Notes under the pieces: model-generated
Seen by the model: the letters and a program-made list of their open reading frames with translations, nothing else
What the model was told of the DNA's origin: nothing
The model's database searches: none
Assembly (NCBI GenBank): GCA_016214125.1
Contig: JACRPC010000027.1
Span: 44,963-108,962, forward strand
Direction of reading: 5' to 3'
Source of the DNA: Rhodospirillales bacterium
GTDB taxonomy: Bacteria > Pseudomonadota > Alphaproteobacteria > Rhodospirillales > WMHbin7
Length of the DNA stretch: 64,000 bases
Program-made: the position numbers and the translations under genes
In this document: in pieces, positions 61,091 to 64,000 of the stretch
How the letters are laid out: the number at the start of each line of letters is the position of its first letter
How positions within the stretch are numbered: the stretch's first letter is position 1

Positions 61091-62749
61091 CAAGGCGTCG
61101 GACGCCAAATCCCGAACGGACGGGCGCGATCAATCCAGCCGCGGATAAAGTCCTCGTCCTTTGGTCTCTTTCGAACCAGTTCATTGAAGAACTCCTCCCG
61201 CCTTGCCGCCATTCCAGCATTGATGGCGGCAAGTTCGGATGGCGAAAGAGCATTAAGAATCTGACGGGTATACGATCCCATAACACCGTCATCTTTTATC
61301 TGCGATCCAATCTTTTCAGCCAATTCTCGCTGGACCCATTTGGTTGCCTGAGGAGAACCGCTTAAAATGGCTGCGTCGAAGAGGTGCCTCGCTGTTTGCT
61401 CATCGCGAATCTGATCGAGTTTCAACGGATCATAGAAGAGTTCGCGCATGATGATTTTGGCTTCGTCTTTGGTCAAGTTTTTGATGTCGTCTGGCATCTT
61501 GTCACGCTGTTTACCTAACTCCCGATACGTGTTGAAGATATCGAGCGTGACTCCATGATTCGTTTCCCCACCAGAATCCTTCGGGTTGTCCGAATATCCC
61601 CCTTTCTCCTTCTGCAATTGCCGGAAGAAGCTTTCGAAGCGATCCGGCGAGGGTGCCGAGTTCGATCCGCCATAGAGCGCGGCCTCGGGCGGCAATTGCG
61701 GACGCGTTGACACATCCGCATCCAACCCCACGACGGGCGGCATGGGGGGCAGGGGTTGGGACCCGGCGCCGGGGTTGGGCTTGGGCGTGGCGTCCGGATT
61801 TCCCCGAATCGTCTCGTCGGGCTTGTCTACCGTGCTGGTCCCGGCCGACCGTTCCGGCGGCGGAGCCGGCGTGGGCGGGGGTGACACGGGCGCGGCTTCG
61901 CCCGGCGGCACCTTTTTCTTGCTCTCGGGCGCGGTCTCGTCGGTGCTGGCGTGAAGCACATAGTCCTCGTCGCGCTCGAACAGGGATTCCGTTTTTCGCA
62001 GCATCGTCTCGAAATCGGCGGGAAGATCCTGCCATCGGCCGGTCAGGAAGTTCCAAAACTTGCCGGCGCTGGCGATGGTGGGCAAGCCGCGGGTCAGGGG
62101 GCCGTCGCCCAGCGGGCTGAGATTGGGTTCGTCCGGCTGGAAGGCGCGGTAGATGAAGGAATCGCCCACCCGCCGCCCCGACTCGCGCCGGCCGCTCTTG
62201 CGCTTGGCCAATCCTTGGCGAACCGATTGCGCCAATTCGTCGTTCTCGCGGCCACCTGGTCGAGAAAGGCGGTGAAGCGGCGGCGGGTTTCGGCATCGTC
62301 GTGACCAAGGCCCCAATCGAACCAGCCGATCAACCCGTCAAAGGCCTCGCGGATATCCTTGATCGCCTCCAGCCAAGGGTCGGGCGGCGGTACCGGCTTC
62401 TTGGGCGGCTTCTGGGGATCGCAATCCAAGATCGAAAGCGATCCTCCATCCCTCTTCTCTGCGGTTGATGAGCCGAGCAGCCCCTTCAGGCTGATGATGG
62501 TTTCGCCCTTGGGGCGCAGATAGCCGTCGATTTCCAGCTCGCGATCCTTCTGAAAGCGCCGGATGCTTTGGTTGAGCGTCTCGCCGAAATATCCCGTCGG
62601 GCCCTCGGTGCGGTCAAGATCGTGATAGCCGGCGGCGCCCAACAGGGTCTCGACCTTGGCAACGTCGGCGCGGCGGTTGGTGGCGCCCTGGCCCACCCCA
62701 TCGGTGAGGGTGAAGGGATCGTGAGGCCCGAACAGATCGGGCCACTTAA
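61090..62749 (-). pseudogene. GH108-like muramidase with N-terminal peptidoglycan-binding domain, frameshifted and IS-interrupted
   Basis: Two frames must be joined. Upstream (62749 to about 62250) encodes a PG_binding_1-like domain (ADVAKVETLLGAAGYHDL, TLNQSIRRFQKDRELEIDGY) and a linker to FLDQVAA. Downstream (about 62247 to 61090) continues ENDELAQSVRQGL, then a Pro-rich linker (61733-61929) and a GH108 domain: FESFFRQLQKEKGGYSDNP with the likely catalytic Glu codon at 61606-61608, GGETNHGVTLDIF, and a PG_binding_3-like end (DDGVMGSYT, DFIRGWIDR). One missing base in the GCCGCGAG stretch near 62248 restores a single frame. The N-terminus is cut by the IS at 62749/62750. Possible interbacterial effector. 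Confidence 0.75.
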
Positions 62750-62767
62750 CAGGCTGCGGAAAAACCC
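62750..62767. repeat. Left terminal inverted repeat of the IS
   Basis: CAGGCTGCGGAAAAACCC, an 18/18 match to the reverse complement of 63983-64000. Confidence 0.95.
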
Positions 62768-62825
62768 TTCCCTCTGGGGCGCCGTCGTGATTCGATTCAC
62801 CGGCGGCATTCAAGGGGGGGGCGCG

Positions 62826-63860
62826 ATGCGCGGCGGCGATGTTCGGACGGAAGGGCTGTTTTCGTATGTGAGCTGCGAAGCTCGGGACGAGTTCGAGGGG
62901 CTGTACGCCAAGGTCGGCCGCCCGTCGGTTCCGCCGGAGAAGCTGCTTCGTGCGCTGCTGTTGCAGGCGTTCTACTCGATCCGCTCCGAGCGTCAGTTGA
63001 TGGAGCAGATCGGCTACAATTTGCTGTTCCGCTGGTTTGTCGGGCTGTCCATGGACGCTCCGGTGTGGGACGTCACGGTGTTCACCAAGAACCGTGAGCG
63101 GCTACTGGCGGGTGAGGTGGCGGTGAAGTTCCTGGCCGCCGTGGTGGCGCAGGCGCAAAGCCGCAGCCTGCTGTCCGAGGATCATTTCTCGGTGGACGGC
63201 ACCTTGATCGATGCCTGGGCCTCAATGAAAAGCTTCCGGCCCAAGGACGGTGGCGACACACCGCCGGGACCGGGGCGCAATGGCGAACGTGATTTCCACG
63301 GCGAGACGCGCTCCAACATCACCCACGCCTCGACCACCGATCCCGACGCCAAGCTCTACCGCAAAGGCAACGGCCAGCCGTCGCGCATGGCCTTCATGGG
63401 TCATGTGCTGATGGAGAACCGCAACGGCCTGGTGGTCGCCGCCACCCTGAGCGAAGCCAGCGGCACCGCGGAACGCGAGGCGGCCCTGGCCATGCTCGAC
63501 GCCACCCCACGGGGCAAACGGCGCATCACGCTGGGCGGCGACAAGGGCTATGACGTCACCGACTTCATCGGCGATCTGCGCGAGCGCAAGGTTACCCCCC
63601 ATATCGCGGTCAACGATCACCTGACCAAGACCGGCAAACGGCGCAAAACGGCCCTTGACGGCCGGACCACACGCCATCCCGGCTACGCGATTAGCTTGCG
63701 CATCCGCAAGCGCATCGAGGAGGTGTTTGGCTGGATCAAGACTACCGGCGGATTGCGTAAGACCCGCCACAAGGGTACGGATCGCGTCGGGTGGATGTTC
63801 ACCTTGACCGCTGCGGCCTACAATCTGGTAAGGCTGCCAAAGCTGATGGCGGCGGGCTGA
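62826..63860 (+). CDS. IS5-family DDE transposase
   Basis: This 344-residue protein starts at an ATG at 62826 after a run of eight G serving as Shine-Dalgarno. It has the DUF772-type N-terminus (VGRPSVPPEKLLRALLLQAFYSIRSERQLMEQIGYNLLFRWFVGL) and the DDE core: first Asp in HFSVDGTLIDAW, second in TLGGDKGYD, and Glu in RIEEVFGWIKTTGG. All three catalytic positions are present and the frame is intact, so the element may be active. Confidence 0.95.
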   Translation: MRGGDVRTEGLFSYVSCEARDEFEGLYAKVGRPSVPPEKLLRALLLQAFYSIRSERQLMEQIGYNLLFRWFVGLSMDAPVWDVTVFTKNRERLLAGEVAVKFLAAVVAQAQSRSLLSEDHFSVDGTLIDAWASMKSFRPKDGGDTPPGPGRNGERDFHGETRSNITHASTTDPDAKLYRKGNGQPSRMAFMGHVLMENRNGLVVAATLSEASGTAEREAALAMLDATPRGKRRITLGGDKGYDVTDFIGDLRERKVTPHIAVNDHLTKTGKRRKTALDGRTTRHPGYAISLRIRKRIEEVFGWIKTTGGLRKTRHKGTDRVGWMFTLTAAAYNLVRLPKLMAAG

Positions 63861-63982
63861 TCACGCCCGCACTCCGCCGAAAAACCGGGCGGAACAGGGG
63901 AAATGGGGCCGAAAAACCGGCCGATGACCCCGCCAGACCGCCTCATGGCAAGCGCCCCAGGCGAGAGCGTCGCTCAAAGGCC

Positions 63983-64000
63983 GGGTTTTTCCGCAGCCTG
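63983..64000. repeat. Right terminal inverted repeat of the IS
   Basis: GGGTTTTTCCGCAGCCTG, the exact inverse of the left end. It coincides with the last base of the window. Confidence 0.95.

Larger units (their letters stand above)
62750..64000 (+). mobile_element. IS5-family insertion sequence, complete, 1251 bp
   Basis: The terminal inverted repeats are perfect: CAGGCTGCGGAAAAACCC at 62750-62767 and its reverse complement at 63983-64000. One DDE transposase gene lies between. The left flank reads CTTAA, so a YTAR-type TTAA target (typical of IS5) is possible; the right flank is outside the window. The element interrupts the muramidase gene near its 5' end. Confidence 0.93.

Noticed and set aside
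63222..63770. Minus-strand frame inside the IS
   Set aside because: Antisense to the intact transposase, with no recognisable features.

Overview
The window is GC-rich DNA from an alphaproteobacterium, most likely in or near the Rhodospirillales. The pointers are a circularly permuted two-piece tmRNA gene (ssrA) with an SspB-alpha-type adaptor gene directly downstream, an Irr-type Fur regulator, the order rimP-nusA-ylxR-infB-rbfA-truB-rpsO-pnp, a class I fumarase and glnB-glnA. There is no rRNA and no CRISPR array. One tRNA (Phe) is present.

Layout. 1-7.6 kb: a 3'-incomplete molybdopterin oxidoreductase, an LhgO-like flavoprotein, a GT4 glycosyltransferase, tldD, a DUF3422 protein, tRNA-Phe and a methyltransferase. 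7.7-14.4 kb: a transglutaminase-like protein, an internally duplicated QueG-like Fe-S protein, a benzoate-CoA ligase family enzyme, a TIGR02117 protein, a secreted MetX-like hydrolase and irr. 14.6-27.1 kb: a nitronate monooxygenase, a GDPD and the long minus-strand translation/RNA operon whose leader carries a terminator-like hairpin, then ssrA-sspB. 27.2-43.4 kb: fumarase, TfoX-N/FecR/RHH/LysE genes in an overlapping row, AsmA, an LDHD-type dehydrogenase, a CNT transporter, an N-formylglutamate amidohydrolase family member, a SPINDLY/OGT protein, three TadE/TadG-like genes and an aminotransferase. 43.5-45.5 kb: glnB-glnA behind a good sigma-54 promoter.

Accessory regions. (1) 45.5-47.5 kb is a sharply AT-rich two-gene insert, a DUF262 protein plus a HEPN protein with an intact R-x4-H motif, which looks like a compact defence or toxin module. 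(2) 49.3-59.5 kb is a two-armed, convergent acyl-CoA catabolic regulon: crotonase, thiolase-like + DUF35, and APH kinase on the plus strand; GntR, thiolase, ACAD11-like enzyme, SDR, second ACAD and HBD on the minus strand. The same 20-bp palindromic element lies before both arms, so the GntR protein probably controls both. The separate kinase and dehydrogenase match the two halves of ACAD10/ACAD11 (LvaA/LvaC), pointing to 4-hydroxyacyl-CoA use. (3) 59.6-62.7 kb holds two repeats of the arrangement 'exported small protein facing a GH108-like muramidase', one muramidase reduced to a C-terminal remnant and the other frameshifted and cut by an IS. This resembles a polymorphic effector/immunity locus. 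(4) 62.75-64.0 kb is a complete IS5-family element with perfect 18-bp terminal repeats; its right end coincides with the last base of the window.
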